Origin: Streptomyces soli
GTDB taxonomy: Bacteria; Actinomycetota; Actinomycetes; Streptomycetales; Streptomycetaceae
Length of the DNA stretch: 59,650 nucleotides
Assembly: GCF_003999195.1 (NCBI RefSeq)
Contig: NZ_RJVR01000257.1
Span: forward strand, 1-59,650
Direction of reading: 5' to 3'
Positions 19,805-28,471 of the stretch are shown here, piece after piece. The stretch's first letter is position 1. Every line of letters starts with the position of its first letter. A program made the translations under genes and the position numbers. Under the pieces are notes generated by a model, which was not told where the DNA came from, made no database searches, and saw only the letters and a list, made by a program, of their open reading frames with translations.

Positions 19805-20779
19805 TTAGGAGATGCTCGCCGGGGCCAGGCCCGCCGCCGGGGAGGGGATGTCACCCAGCTCGGTGAAGGGCCGCTCGCGCATGCTCAGCAGCACCCGCAG
19901 GACCGCGATCCAGACGAGCGTGGAGCCGAGCATGTGGAGGCCGACGAGGGCCTCCGGGAGGTGGGTGAAGTACTGGACGTAGCCGATGACGCCCTGGGAG
20001 AGCAGGACGACCAGGAGGTCACGGGCCCGGGCGCGGGGGCCGGCGGGGGCGTCGACGGCGCGCAGGACGAACCAGAGGGCGATGGCGAGGCCGCAGACGA
20101 TCCAGGCGAGGTCGGCGTGGAGCTGGGTGATGGTCTTCCAGTCGATCCCGACCCGGGGGACGTCGCTGTGGTCGCCGGCGTGCGGACCCGCTCCGGTGAC
20201 CAGGGTGCCGACCGCGATGAGGGAGACGGTGGCACCGGTGGTGATCCACGCGAGTTGCTTGACGGGCTTGCCGACCAGGGGGCGCGGGGCGCCGTCCCCC
20301 TCGGCGGTGCGCTGCCAGGTCAGCATGGCGACCGTGATCAGCGCGGCGGAGAGCAGGAAGTGGGCGGCGACGATGTACGGGTTGAGGTGGGTCAGCACCG
20401 TCAAACCGCCCCACACCGCGTTGCCCATGACGACCCAGAACTGTGCCCAGCCGAGCCGGGTCAGGCTGCGCCGCCACGGCTTGGCGGAGCGCGCCGCGAT
20501 GATCGCCCAGCCGACGGCCGCGCACAGCACGTACGTCAGCATGCGGTTGGTGAACTCGATGGCGCCGTGGATGCCCATGGCGCTGGTCGTGGTGAGGCTG
20601 TCGCCCGTGCACGTGGGCCAGGTCGGGCAGCCGAGCCCGGAACTGGTCAGCCGGACCGCCCCGCCGGTCACCACGATCACGACGCTCATGACGAGCGCGC
20701 CCATGGCGGCCCGCCGGAGCGTCACCGGGGACGGCGTCCAGCGCTGTGCGATGGCGGCGAAGGGGTTCAGGTTCGACAC
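19805..20779 (-). CDS. ctaA: Heme A synthase (CtaA/COX15)
   Basis: Oxidises the C8 methyl group of heme O to give heme A. The 324-residue membrane protein shows about eight hydrophobic helices, the conserved TGGAVRLTSSGLGCPTWPTC with its cysteine pair, histidines in IHGAIEFTNR and AAHFLLS that match heme-ligand positions, and a mirrored second half with QLHADLAW and GLHMLGSTLVW. The start is uncertain: GTG at 20779 gives VSNLNPFAAIAQRW, matching relatives, while ATG at 20809 would add ten residues but has no spaced ribosome-binding site. It converges with the amidohydrolase gene. Confidence 0.92.
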   Translation of the reverse strand: MSNLNPFAAIAQRWTPSPVTLRRAAMGALVMSVVIVVTGGAVRLTSSGLGCPTWPTCTGDSLTTTSAMGIHGAIEFTNRMLTYVLCAAVGWAIIAARSAKPWRRSLTRLGWAQFWVVMGNAVWGGLTVLTHLNPYIVAAHFLLSAALITVAMLTWQRTAEGDGAPRPLVGKPVKQLAWITTGATVSLIAVGTLVTGAGPHAGDHSDVPRVGIDWKTITQLHADLAWIVCGLAIALWFVLRAVDAPAGPRARARDLLVVLLSQGVIGYVQYFTHLPEALVGLHMLGSTLVWIAVLRVLLSMRERPFTELGDIPSPAAGLAPASIS

Positions 20780-20853
20780 CCGCCCATCGTAGGCGCCCCT
20801 TTGTGCCATCCTTCACGAGGGGTAAATAGGGTACGGCCAGGCTTGGGGGGATC

Positions 20854-21117
20854 ATGACAGGTACCGTCAACCGGCGTCACCTGCTCTACGGAGGCGCCGC
20901 CGCCGCTCTGAGCGGCACCGCCGCCGTCGCCTTCAGCGCCGCCGACTCGCCCGCCGCCCCCGCCGTGAAGGAACCGGCCACCTCCGGTCACCCCCGCGTC
21001 GTGCGCTACGACATGTGCCTGCTGGCCAGCCACGGTCCGGACAACGGCTTCCTCGCGGTCAACAGCGGCCAGGACACCGGCTTCACGCGCTTCGTCGACT
21101 GCGTCACTCCTTCGTGA
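20854..21117 (+). CDS. Short Tat-signal protein of unknown function
   Basis: 87 residues. NRRHLLYGGAAAALSGTAAVAFSAA is a twin-arginine-type signal with a hydrophobic core and an alanine-rich cleavage region, leaving a mature part of only about 55 residues. The mature part has a cysteine near each end (YDMCLLASHG ... FVDCVTPS), possibly one disulfide. It ends at a clear TGA. It may be a small exported protein or the front of a truncated larger one; no family is recognised. Confidence 0.5.
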   Translation: MTGTVNRRHLLYGGAAAALSGTAAVAFSAADSPAAPAVKEPATSGHPRVVRYDMCLLASHGPDNGFLAVNSGQDTGFTRFVDCVTPS

Positions 21118-21331
21118 AATGAGCGAAAACGCTCGGGCGGACCCGCCCAGGGTGGTGCCGGGGGATATCTACGAGGCATGCCAGTTCCCTCCGGTGTCTC
21201 GAGGCACACGAGGACGAGTCGGTGAGTGGTGTCTCACGACGGCAGGCCGAATGAGCCAGGCGCAACCATTGGCCGGTGATGTCTGTCTTGTAGGGCAACG
21301 GCATCGAACGGGCTAGCGGGAGGCGGGGGCC

Positions 21332-22057
21332 ATGGGCGGCAGCGGTGGTGGCGGAGGGATACGCGCGGTAGGCCGGCGTGTTGGCGTGGGTGCGGCGGTG
21401 GTGGGGCTGGTGGCGCCCGTGGTGGTCATGGCGGGGGCGGGCGGGGCGGCTGCGTCGTCGACGTGTACGACGCGGACCGGGCCGTACCAGAAGCAGGTGG
21501 AGAAGTTCCTGGGGCGGCCCGTCGACGGGCGCCAGTCCTCGGGCGACTGCAAGGCGATCCGTGCGTTCCAGACCAAGCACGGCATCAGCCCCAACGTCGG
21601 GTACGCGGGGCCGGTCACCTGGGGTGTGATGGACCTGATGATCAAGCAGAAGGCCGTTGGCAAGAACCCCAACAAGGCGGGCAAGTGCCCCACCAACAAG
21701 GGCCGGATCGCCTGCGTCAACCTCACGCTGCAGATCAGTTGGGTGCAGGACGGCTCCAGCCTGGTCTACGGCCCGGTGCCGATCCGCAGCGGACGCAACC
21801 GCTACGAGACCCGGACCGGCCTGAAGAAGATCTACTGGCGGGACAGGCACCATGTCTCGAACCTCTACAACGTGGCGATGCCCTACAGCCAGTTCTTCGA
21901 CGGCGGCCAGGCCTTCCACTCCATCTCGGGCAGCGTCTGGTCCCCGCCCGGCTCGCACGGCTGCGTCAACATGCGCGACAGCGACGCCGCGAAGTACTGG
22001 AGCCTGCTGAAGAAGGGCGACGACGTGTACGTGTACGGCCGCAAGCCCGGCACGTAA
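21332..22057 (+). CDS. L,D-transpeptidase with N-terminal peptidoglycan-binding region
   Basis: Exported enzyme that forms 3-3 crosslinks in peptidoglycan or anchors polymers to it. The 241-residue protein has a signal-like hydrophobic stretch (residues 15-43), a short PG_binding_1-like repeat (VEKFLGRPVDGRQSSGDCKAIRAFQTKHG), and a YkuD domain with the catalytic motif HSISG ... SHGCVNM, the cysteine being about residue 211. GGGAGG at 21318-21323 lies 8 nt before ATG 21332. The upstream 210 bp carries only a weak GAGCG-AAAA-CGCTC hairpin at 21121-21134. It converges with the ABC permease gene 7 nt away. Confidence 0.88.
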   Translation: MGGSGGGGGIRAVGRRVGVGAAVVGLVAPVVVMAGAGGAAASSTCTTRTGPYQKQVEKFLGRPVDGRQSSGDCKAIRAFQTKHGISPNVGYAGPVTWGVMDLMIKQKAVGKNPNKAGKCPTNKGRIACVNLTLQISWVQDGSSLVYGPVPIRSGRNRYETRTGLKKIYWRDRHHVSNLYNVAMPYSQFFDGGQAFHSISGSVWSPPGSHGCVNMRDSDAAKYWSLLKKGDDVYVYGRKPGT

Positions 22058-22064
22058 ACCGTAG

Positions 22065-22844
22065 TCACTCCCAGCGGAAGAACCGCGCCGCCGCCCCCAG
22101 CCCCAGCACCGCCCACACCCCGAGGATCCCGGCGTCGGCCCACGGGGTGCCGGCGCCGTGCTGGAGCACGTCCCGCAGGCCGTCCGAGAGGGCGGAGATC
22201 GGCAGGAGCTCCAGCGCGGAGCGGACGCCGGCCGGGAACTTGTCCAGCGGGACGATCACGCCGCCGCCCACCAGCAGCAGCAGGAACACCAGGTTGGCGG
22301 CGGCAAGGGTCGCCTCGGCCTTCAGGGTGCCCGCCATCAGCAGGCCGAGGCCGGAGAAAGCGGCGGTGCCCAGCACCAGGAGCAGCAGTACGGACAGCGG
22401 GTTGCCGTGCGGCGACCAGCCGAGGGCGAAGGCGATCACGGTCAGCAGGACGATCTGCAGGACCTCGGTGACCAGGACGGAGCCGGTCTTGGCGGTCATC
22501 AGGGCCCAGCGCGGCAGCGGGGACGCGCCGAGCCGCTTGAGGACCCCGTAGCGGCGCTCGAAACCGGTGGCGATGGCCTGGCCGGTGAAGGCGGTGGACA
22601 TCACGGCGAGGGCGAGGATGCCGGGGGCCAGGAAGTCCACGGACTTGCCCGCGCCGCCCGCAGTTTGAGTAGGCACAGTGATGATGTCGACGGTGCCGAA
22701 GAGCAACAGGAGGAGGCTGGGGATGATCACCGTCAGCAGCAGCTGCTCGCCGTTGCGCAGCAGCATCCGGGTCTCCAGCGCCGTCTGCGCGCCGATCATG
22801 CGGGGGAGCGGGGCCGCGCCCGGGTCGGGGGCGAAGGTGGTCAT
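22065..22844 (-). CDS. ABC-2 type transporter permease (DrrB-like)
   Basis: 259 residues with six hydrophobic segments and the ABC-2 pattern seen in drug exporters: TALETRMLLRNGEQLLLTVIIPSLLLLLFGTVD, FTGQAIATGFERRYGVLKRLGASPL, and a C-terminal IPLDKFPAG-type loop (VIVPLDKFPAGVRSALELLPIS). Its start ATG overlaps the ATPase stop as ATGA, so both are made in coupled fashion. With the ATPase it forms an exporter of unknown substrate. Confidence 0.88.
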   Translation of the reverse strand: MTTFAPDPGAAPLPRMIGAQTALETRMLLRNGEQLLLTVIIPSLLLLLFGTVDIITVPTQTAGGAGKSVDFLAPGILALAVMSTAFTGQAIATGFERRYGVLKRLGASPLPRWALMTAKTGSVLVTEVLQIVLLTVIAFALGWSPHGNPLSVLLLLVLGTAAFSGLGLLMAGTLKAEATLAAANLVFLLLLVGGGVIVPLDKFPAGVRSALELLPISALSDGLRDVLQHGAGTPWADAGILGVWAVLGLGAAARFFRWE

Positions 22845-23767
22845 GCGCGCAGCTCCTTGCCGGTCAGCTCCAGGAATACGTCTTCGAGCGTGCGCCGCTC
22901 GACGGCGAGGCGGTCCGGCATGACGCCGTGCTGGGCGCACCAGGAGGTCACGGTGGCCAGCATCTGCGGGTTGACCTTGCCCTCGATGCGGTAGTTGCCG
23001 GGCGTCAGCTCGGCGGCGGCCGAGTCGGCGGGCAGGGCATTGAGGAGGGAGGCCAGGTCGAGCGCGGGGCGCCCGGAGAAGCGCAGGGTGTTCTCGGCAC
23101 CGCCCCGGCACAGCTGCTCGGGGGTGCCGCCCGCTATCACGCGGCCCGCGTCGATGATCGAGACGTGGTCGGCGAGTTGCTCGGCCTCGTCCATGAAGTG
23201 CGTGGTCAGTACGACCGTGACGCCGTCGGCGCGCAGCTCCCGTACGAGGTCCCAGGTGGCCCGGCGTGCCTGCGGGTCCAGGCCGGCGGTCGGCTCGTCC
23301 AGGAACACCAGCTCCGGGCGTCCGACCACCGCCATCGCCAGGGCCAGCCGCTGCTGCTGGCCGCCGGAGAGCCGCCGGTAGGGCGTACGGCCGCAGGACT
23401 CCAGGCCGAGCCGCTCGATCAGCAGCCCGGGGTCGACCGGGCTCGCGTGCAGCTTGGCGGTGTGGCGCAGCATCTCCTCGGCCCGGGCGCCCGCGTAGAC
23501 GCCGCCCGACTGCAGCATCACCCCGATGCGGGGGCGCAGCGCCGCGCTCTCGGCTACCGGGTCCAGGCCCAGGACCCGCACGCTGCCCTCGTCCGGACGG
23601 CGGTATCCCTCGCAGGTTTCCACCGTCGTGGTCTTCCCGGCCCCGTTCGGGCCGAGCACGGCGGCGATGGCGCCGCGCTCCACGGTGAGGTCGAGCCCGT
23701 TCACCGCCGTTTTCGCGCCGTACCGCTTGACCAGTCCGGCCACTTCAACCGCGGGCTCGTTTCCCAT
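22841..23767 (-). CDS. ABC transporter ATP-binding protein (DrrA-like)
   Basis: 308 residues. Walker A is GPNGAGKTTT, the Q-loop is in VMLQSGGVYAG, the signature LSGGQQQRLALAMA, Walker B LVFLDEPTAGLD, and the switch histidine in VLTTHFMDEAEQL. The C-terminal extension (after the core, about 80 residues) is typical of DrrA-type drug exporters. The start is ATG at 23767 (MGNEPAVEV); a GTG at 23797 inside the preceding gene is possible. Neither has a good ribosome-binding site, so coupling to the upstream AAC(3)-family gene is likely (10 nt gap). Confidence 0.88.
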   Translation of the reverse strand: MGNEPAVEVAGLVKRYGAKTAVNGLDLTVERGAIAAVLGPNGAGKTTTVETCEGYRRPDEGSVRVLGLDPVAESAALRPRIGVMLQSGGVYAGARAEEMLRHTAKLHASPVDPGLLIERLGLESCGRTPYRRLSGGQQQRLALAMAVVGRPELVFLDEPTAGLDPQARRATWDLVRELRADGVTVVLTTHFMDEAEQLADHVSIIDAGRVIAGGTPEQLCRGGAENTLRFSGRPALDLASLLNALPADSAAAELTPGNYRIEGKVNPQMLATVTSWCAQHGVMPDRLAVERRTLEDVFLELTGKELRA

Positions 23768-23777
23768 GACGGGCAGT

Positions 23778-24608
23778 CTACGAAGAGCCTGGGACACCCT
23801 CGGCGGCAGGGCTGCGCGGTCGGTGCTCGGCCAGCCAGCCCTCGGCGTGCGCGACCGCCTCGGCCAGCGGGAACAGCCGTGCGGTAGCCGCGCCCACCGT
23901 GGAGCGGACGACGGGGTGATCGGCCTCGAAGGCGGCGCCGAGTTCGTCGAAGCGCTCGGCGGTGAAGGAGGTCTCCCGGACCGTGGTCCACCGGCGGCCC
24001 CCGGCCGTCGTCAGGGCGAAGGAACGGTCGGCCTGGGGACCGGGGATCCGGTATTCGGCCAGGTGGAAGGCGGTGCAGGAGTCGAATCCGGCGCCGAGGA
24101 GCAGCACGGTCGCGCCGGCGTCCTCCAGGCGGGCCAGGGGGCTGCGCTCGCCGAGGGCGCAGTCGGTCGCGTGCCCGTCCGTGATCTCCGCGGCGCGCGG
24201 GCCGATCGCGGCGAAGGAGGTCTGGGGGTGGGCGCTGCGGATGGCGCCGGGCCAGGTCCGTACGGTCTCGGGGACGACGCCGACGCCCCGCGACGGCGTG
24301 ATGCGCGGGTCGTACGCGGGCATCGACGCGCGGATGTGCGGCCACCAGTCCTTGGGCACCGGTGGATTCCCCCATTCCGCCGGATCGGAGTTGCCTCCGG
24401 TGTGCGTGGGGACCACGAGGGTGCCAGTTCGGCCGAGCGCATCGAGCAGCGCCTGAACGACGGCCACGGCGCCGCCGCACACCCATCCGAGGGAGCTCAG
24501 CGAGGAGTGCGCGAGCAGGGTCTGGCCCTCGCGTACGCCGAGCCGGCGGAGGTCGGCCGCGAGCGACTCACGGGTGCACAGGGGGCCTGGCCCGGGGACT
24601 TCTGGCAT
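23778..24608 (-). CDS. Aminoglycoside N(3)-acetyltransferase-family protein
   Basis: 276 residues with the Antibiotic_NAT fold marks: [20 protein letters not shown] near residue 30, [16 protein letters not shown], the [15 protein letters not shown] region, [14 protein letters not shown], and [18 protein letters not shown]. Members acetylate the 3-amino group of aminoglycosides from acetyl-CoA, but chromosomal homologues often have other or unknown substrates. It is the first gene of a minus-strand operon with the ABC exporter. No Shine-Dalgarno precedes ATG 24608; CATACT on the minus strand (24621-24616) lies 7 nt upstream, which predicts a leaderless mRNA. It diverges from sufR. Confidence 0.8.
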   Translation of the reverse strand: MPEVPGPGPLCTRESLAADLRRLGVREGQTLLAHSSLSSLGWVCGGAVAVVQALLDALGRTGTLVVPTHTGGNSDPAEWGNPPVPKDWWPHIRASMPAYDPRITPSRGVGVVPETVRTWPGAIRSAHPQTSFAAIGPRAAEITDGHATDCALGERSPLARLEDAGATVLLLGAGFDSCTAFHLAEYRIPGPQADRSFALTTAGGRRWTTVRETSFTAERFDELGAAFEADHPVVRSTVGAATARLFPLAEAVAHAEGWLAEHRPRSPAAEGVPGSS

Positions 24609-24670
24609 GCGGGGGAGTATGCCGGGCGGTACCCGCCGACGCAGCCGATTTGATCATTCGCGCAGGTTAT

Positions 24671-24686
24671 CTTAGGTATACCTAAG
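24671..24686. promoter_or_regulatory. Perfect 16-bp palindrome, candidate operator between AAC(3) operon and suf operon
   Basis: CTTAGGTATACCTAAG is a perfect palindrome in an AT-rich spot. The arms TTAGGT/ACCTAA equal the outer arms of the iron-box bound by DtxR/IdeR/DmdR1 regulators, but here they are only 2 bp apart instead of 7. TAGGTA inside it could also serve as a -10, with TTGATC 18 bp upstream. Regulator unknown. Confidence 0.5.
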
Positions 24687-24695
24687 TGACGTAGC

Positions 24696-24716
24696 CCACC
24701 TCGGTCGCCGAGGTGG
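24696..24716. other. Short hairpin in the sufR upstream region
   Basis: CCACCTCGG/CCGAGGTGG with loop TCG, a 9-bp perfect stem. If transcription starts near the 16-bp palindrome it would lie in the leader; if the mRNA is leaderless it lies upstream of the promoter. Confidence 0.35.
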
Positions 24717-24745
24717 CCGCTTGCCAGTCCCTGAGGAATTACGCA

Positions 24746-24760
24746 ACACTGGCATTGTGA
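24746..24760 (+). promoter_or_regulatory. Candidate SufR operator overlapping the sufR start codon
   Basis: ACACT-GGCAT-TGTGA. This is the ACACT-N5-TGTGA inverted repeat that I recall being reported for mycobacterial SufR. The start codon GTG (24757-24759) lies inside its right arm. TTGCCA (24721-24726) and AACACT (24745-24750) at 18 bp could be the promoter, which would give a leaderless transcript with the operator over -10 and +1. Confidence 0.55.
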
Positions 24761-25488
24761 AATACGCGGGCGAGGCTCAAGAGGAGCAGACGGCCGGGGA
24801 GCGGAGCACCCGCAACCGGGTCGCCCGATCCATCCTGGACCACGGCCCGTCCACCGCCGCAGACCTGGCGCAGCGGCTCGGCCTCACGCAGGCCGCCGTC
24901 CGCCGCCACTTGGACGCACTCGTCGCCGAGGACATCGTGGAAGCCCGCGAGAAGCGGGTCTACGGGGCCCGCACCCGGGGCCGTCCGGCGAAGGTCTTCG
25001 TGCTCACCGACTGCGGCCGGGACGCCTTCGACCAGGCCTACGACCAGCTCGCCGCCGACGCGCTGCGCTGGATCGCCCGGGCCGCCGGAGGCGGGGAGAC
25101 CGGCGAGGCCGCCGTGTCTGCCTTCGCCAAGGCCCGGGTCGCGGCCCAGGCCGAGCGCTACCGGGCCGATATCGAGGCCGCGGCACCCGAGGACCGTACG
25201 AAGGCTCTCGCCAAGGCCTTGAGCCAGGACGGGTACGCTGCGACCACGCGCAGTGCCCCCGCATCCGCCGGTGAGCAGCTCTGCCAGCACCACTGCCCGG
25301 TGGCGCACATCGCCGAGCAGTTCCCGCAGCTGTGCGAGGCGGAGGCCGAGGTCTTCTCCAGCCTGCTCGGCACGCATGTGCAACGCCTGGCCACCATCGC
25401 CCACGGCGACGGGGTCTGCACGACCTTTGTTCCGCAAGCACATACCACCACCGCATCCGAAAGCACTGCCGGGAGGAACCCCGCATGA
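24757..25488 (+). CDS. sufR: SufR, Fe-S-sensing transcriptional regulator of the suf operon
   Basis: 243 residues. An N-terminal winged helix ([42 protein letters not shown] ... [13 protein letters not shown]) is followed by a helical region. A C-terminal cysteine cluster, [24 protein letters not shown], supplies the candidate Fe-S ligands C-X3-C-X12-C with another Cys in GDGVCTTF. SufR represses suf when it carries a cluster. GTG 24757 is chosen; GAGG lies too far upstream (about 20 nt) to be its ribosome-binding site, so a leaderless start is likely. It overlaps sufB by ATGA. Confidence 0.88.
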   Translation: MKYAGEAQEEQTAGERSTRNRVARSILDHGPSTAADLAQRLGLTQAAVRRHLDALVAEDIVEAREKRVYGARTRGRPAKVFVLTDCGRDAFDQAYDQLAADALRWIARAAGGGETGEAAVSAFAKARVAAQAERYRADIEAAAPEDRTKALAKALSQDGYAATTRSAPASAGEQLCQHHCPVAHIAEQFPQLCEAEAEVFSSLLGTHVQRLATIAHGDGVCTTFVPQAHTTTASESTAGRNPA

Positions 25489-26906
25489 CTGCTCCCACCG
25501 AGACCACTCACCCGGAGCTCGACGGCCTGGGCACCTACGAGTACGGCTGGGCCGACTCCGACGTGGCCGGTGCCGCTGCCAAGCGGGGCCTGTCCGAAGA
25601 CGTCGTCCGCGACATCTCTTCGAAGAAGAACGAGCCGCAATGGATGCTGAAGCTGCGGCTCAAGGGTCTTCGCCTGTTCGGCAAGAAGCCCATGCCGACC
25701 TGGGGCTCCGACCTCTCCGGCATCGACTTCGACAACATCAAGTACTTCGTCCGCTCCACGGAGAAGCAGGCCGAGTCCTGGGAGGACCTGCCCGAGGACA
25801 TCAAGAACACCTACGACAAGCTGGGCATCCCGGAGGCCGAGAAGCAGCGCCTCGTCGCCGGTGTCGCCGCCCAGTACGAGTCGGAGGTCGTCTACCACCA
25901 GATCCGTGAGGACCTGGAGGAGCAGGGCGTCATCTTCCTGGACACCGACACCGCGCTCAAGACGCACCCGGAGCTCTTCCAGGAGTACTTCGGCACCGTC
26001 ATCCCGGCCGGTGACAACAAGTTCGCCTCGCTGAACACGGCCGTGTGGTCCGGCGGCTCCTTCATCTACGTGCCGAAGGGCGTGCACGTGGAGATCCCGC
26101 TCCAGGCCTACTTCCGGATCAACACCGAGAACATGGGCCAGTTCGAGCGGACGCTGATCATCGTCGACGAGGACGCCTACGTCCACTACGTCGAGGGCTG
26201 CACCGCCCCGATCTACAAGTCGGACTCGCTGCACAGCGCCGTCGTCGAGATCATCGTGAAGAAGGGCGGCCGCTGCCGCTACACGACGATCCAGAACTGG
26301 TCGAACAACGTCTACAACCTGGTCACCAAGCGTGCCGTGGCCTACGAGGGCGCGACCATGGAGTGGGTCGACGGCAACATCGGCTCCAAGGTCACCATGA
26401 AGTACCCGGCCGTCTACCTGATGGGCGAGCACGCCAAGGGCGAGACCCTGTCCATCGCCTTCGCGGGCGAGGGCCAGCACCAGGACGCCGGCGCCAAGAT
26501 GGTCCACATGGCCCCGAACACCTCGTCCAACATCGTCTCCAAGTCGGTGGCGCGAGGCGGCGGCCGCACCTCGTACCGCGGTCTGATCGAGATCGGCGAG
26601 GGCGCCGCGGGCTCCAAGTCCAACGTGCTCTGCGACGCGCTCCTGGTCGACACGATCTCCCGCTCGGACACCTACCCGTACGTGGACGTCCGCGAGGACG
26701 ACGTGTCCATGGGCCACGAGGCGACCGTCTCCAAGGTCAGCGACGACCAGCTCTTCTACCTGATGAGCCGGGGCATGACCGAGTTCGAGGCGATGGCGAT
26801 GATCGTGCGCGGATTCGTCGAGCCGATCGCCAAGGAACTGCCGATGGAGTACGCGCTGGAGCTCAACCGGCTGATCGAGCTGCAGATGGAAGGCGCCGTC
26901 GGCTGA
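25485..26906 (+). CDS. sufB: Fe-S cluster assembly protein SufB
   Basis: Scaffold subunit of the SufBCD complex on which Fe-S clusters are built. The 473-residue protein has the right-handed beta-helix core, [38 protein letters not shown], the conserved cysteine of [12 protein letters not shown], and the C-terminal [18 protein letters not shown] that pairs with SufD. ATG 25485 overlaps the sufR stop, with GGGAGG at 25471-25476. Length is normal. Confidence 0.97.
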   Translation: MTAPTETTHPELDGLGTYEYGWADSDVAGAAAKRGLSEDVVRDISSKKNEPQWMLKLRLKGLRLFGKKPMPTWGSDLSGIDFDNIKYFVRSTEKQAESWEDLPEDIKNTYDKLGIPEAEKQRLVAGVAAQYESEVVYHQIREDLEEQGVIFLDTDTALKTHPELFQEYFGTVIPAGDNKFASLNTAVWSGGSFIYVPKGVHVEIPLQAYFRINTENMGQFERTLIIVDEDAYVHYVEGCTAPIYKSDSLHSAVVEIIVKKGGRCRYTTIQNWSNNVYNLVTKRAVAYEGATMEWVDGNIGSKVTMKYPAVYLMGEHAKGETLSIAFAGEGQHQDAGAKMVHMAPNTSSNIVSKSVARGGGRTSYRGLIEIGEGAAGSKSNVLCDALLVDTISRSDTYPYVDVREDDVSMGHEATVSKVSDDQLFYLMSRGMTEFEAMAMIVRGFVEPIAKELPMEYALELNRLIELQMEGAVG

Positions 26907-26968
26907 CACCGGCGCGCCCATCCCGCCGCCCACCAGACGAAACCGAGAAAGAGAGCCGTACGACAGCC

Positions 26969-28135
26969 ATGGCTGAAACCATTCCGGCCGGTGCCACCAC
27001 CGAAGGGGCCATCCAGGTCGGCCACCCCCGCGACGCCCGGGTCAGCGCGCCCGCGTCCTACGACGTGGCCGACTTCCCGGTGCCGCACGGCCGCGAGGAG
27101 GAGTGGCGGTTCACTCCGCTCGAGCGGCTGCGCGGCCTCCACGACGGCACCGCCGTCGCGGACGGGGGCGTCAAGGTCGAGGTGACCGCCCCCCAGGGCG
27201 TCACCGTCGAGACCGTGGGCCGCGACGACGCTCGCCTCGGGAAGGCCGGCAAGCCGGTCGACCGGGTCGCGGCGCAGGCGTACAGCTCCTTCGAGAAGGC
27301 CTCGTTGGTCTCCGTCCCCAAGGACACGGTGCTCACCGAGCCGGTACGGATCGCCGTCCACGGCGCGGGCGGCACCGCCTACGGTCACCAGGTCATCGAG
27401 GTCGGCGCCTTCGCCGAGGCCGTCGTGGTCATCGACCACACCGGTGACGCGGTGCTCGCCGCCAACGTCGAGTACGTGATCGGCGACGGCGCCAAGCTGA
27501 CCGTCGTTTCCGTCCAGGACTGGGACGACAAGGCCGTCCACATCGCCCAGCACACCGCGCTGGTCGGCCGCGACGCGAGCTTCAAGTCCGTGATCGTCAC
27601 CTTGGGCGGCGACCTGGTCCGGCTCAGCCCCCGTGTGATCTATGGCGCCCCCGGCGGCGAGGCCGACCTGTACGGCCTGTACTTCACCGACAAGGGCCAG
27701 CACCAGGAGCACCGGCTCTTCATCGACCACGACACCCCGCACTGCCGCAGCAACGTCGCCTACAAGGGCGCGCTGCAGGGCCAGGACGCGCACGCGGTGT
27801 GGATCGGCGACGTGCTCATCCGCGCCGAGGCCGAGGGCACCGACACGTACGAGCTCAACCGCAACCTCGTCCTCACCGACGGCGCGCGGGTCGACTCGGT
27901 CCCGAACCTGGAGATCGAGACCGGCGAGATCGTCGGCGCCGGCCACGCCTCGGCGACCGGCCGCTTCGACGACGAGCAGCTCTTCTACCTGATGGCCCGC
28001 GGCATCCCGGAGGGCGAGGCCCGCCGGCTGGTCGTCCGCGGCTTCTTCGGCGAGCTCATCCAGCAGATCGGCCTGCCGGAGCTGGAGGAGCGGTTGATGG
28101 CGAAGATCGACGCCGAGCTGGAGGCGTCCGTCTGA
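26969..28135 (+). CDS. sufD: Fe-S cluster assembly protein SufD
   Basis: Partner of SufB in the SufBC2D scaffold. The 388-residue protein has an N-terminal helical domain with VPHGREEEWRFTPLERLRGL, the beta-helix with TDKGQHQEHRLFIDHDTPHCRSNVAYKG, and the C-terminal interaction segment MARGIPEGEARRLVVRGFFGEL. It begins 62 nt after sufB. Its final TGA shares a base with the ATG of the Rieske gene (TGATG). Confidence 0.96.
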   Translation: MAETIPAGATTEGAIQVGHPRDARVSAPASYDVADFPVPHGREEEWRFTPLERLRGLHDGTAVADGGVKVEVTAPQGVTVETVGRDDARLGKAGKPVDRVAAQAYSSFEKASLVSVPKDTVLTEPVRIAVHGAGGTAYGHQVIEVGAFAEAVVVIDHTGDAVLAANVEYVIGDGAKLTVVSVQDWDDKAVHIAQHTALVGRDASFKSVIVTLGGDLVRLSPRVIYGAPGGEADLYGLYFTDKGQHQEHRLFIDHDTPHCRSNVAYKGALQGQDAHAVWIGDVLIRAEAEGTDTYELNRNLVLTDGARVDSVPNLEIETGEIVGAGHASATGRFDDEQLFYLMARGIPEGEARRLVVRGFFGELIQQIGLPELEERLMAKIDAELEASV

Positions 28136-28464
28136 TGACCACAGCCAACGGATTCGTCCGCGCCTGCGCGCTGAGCGAGCTGGAAGAGGACACGCCCAAG
28201 CGTGTCGAGCTCGCCGGTGTGCCGGTGTCATTGGTCCGCACCGAGGGCGAGGTGTTCGCGATCAACGACATCTGCTCGCACGCGAACGTCTCGCTGTCGG
28301 AGGGCGAGGTGGAGGGCTGCCAGATCGAGTGCTGGCTGCACGGCTCCAGCTTCGACCTGCGGACCGGCAAGCCGTCGGGGCTGCCCGCGACGCGGCCGGT
28401 CCCCGTATACCCCGTAAAGATCGAAGGGGACGATGTGCTCGTCTCCGTCACCCAGGAGTCCTGA
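28135..28464 (+). CDS. Rieske [2Fe-2S] ferredoxin of the suf operon
   Basis: 109-residue protein of the NirD/biphenyl-dioxygenase-ferredoxin type. Cluster ligands are visible as C-S-H in DICSHANVSL and C-W-L-H in IECWLHGSSFDL, 15 residues apart, followed by GLPATRPVPVYPVK. In actinobacterial suf operons this small Rieske protein is regularly found between sufD and sufC; it may deliver electrons for cluster formation, though its exact role is not settled. The start overlaps the sufD stop by one base. Confidence 0.92.
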   Translation: MTTANGFVRACALSELEEDTPKRVELAGVPVSLVRTEGEVFAINDICSHANVSLSEGEVEGCQIECWLHGSSFDLRTGKPSGLPATRPVPVYPVKIEGDDVLVSVTQES

Positions 28465-28471
28465 GGCACAC

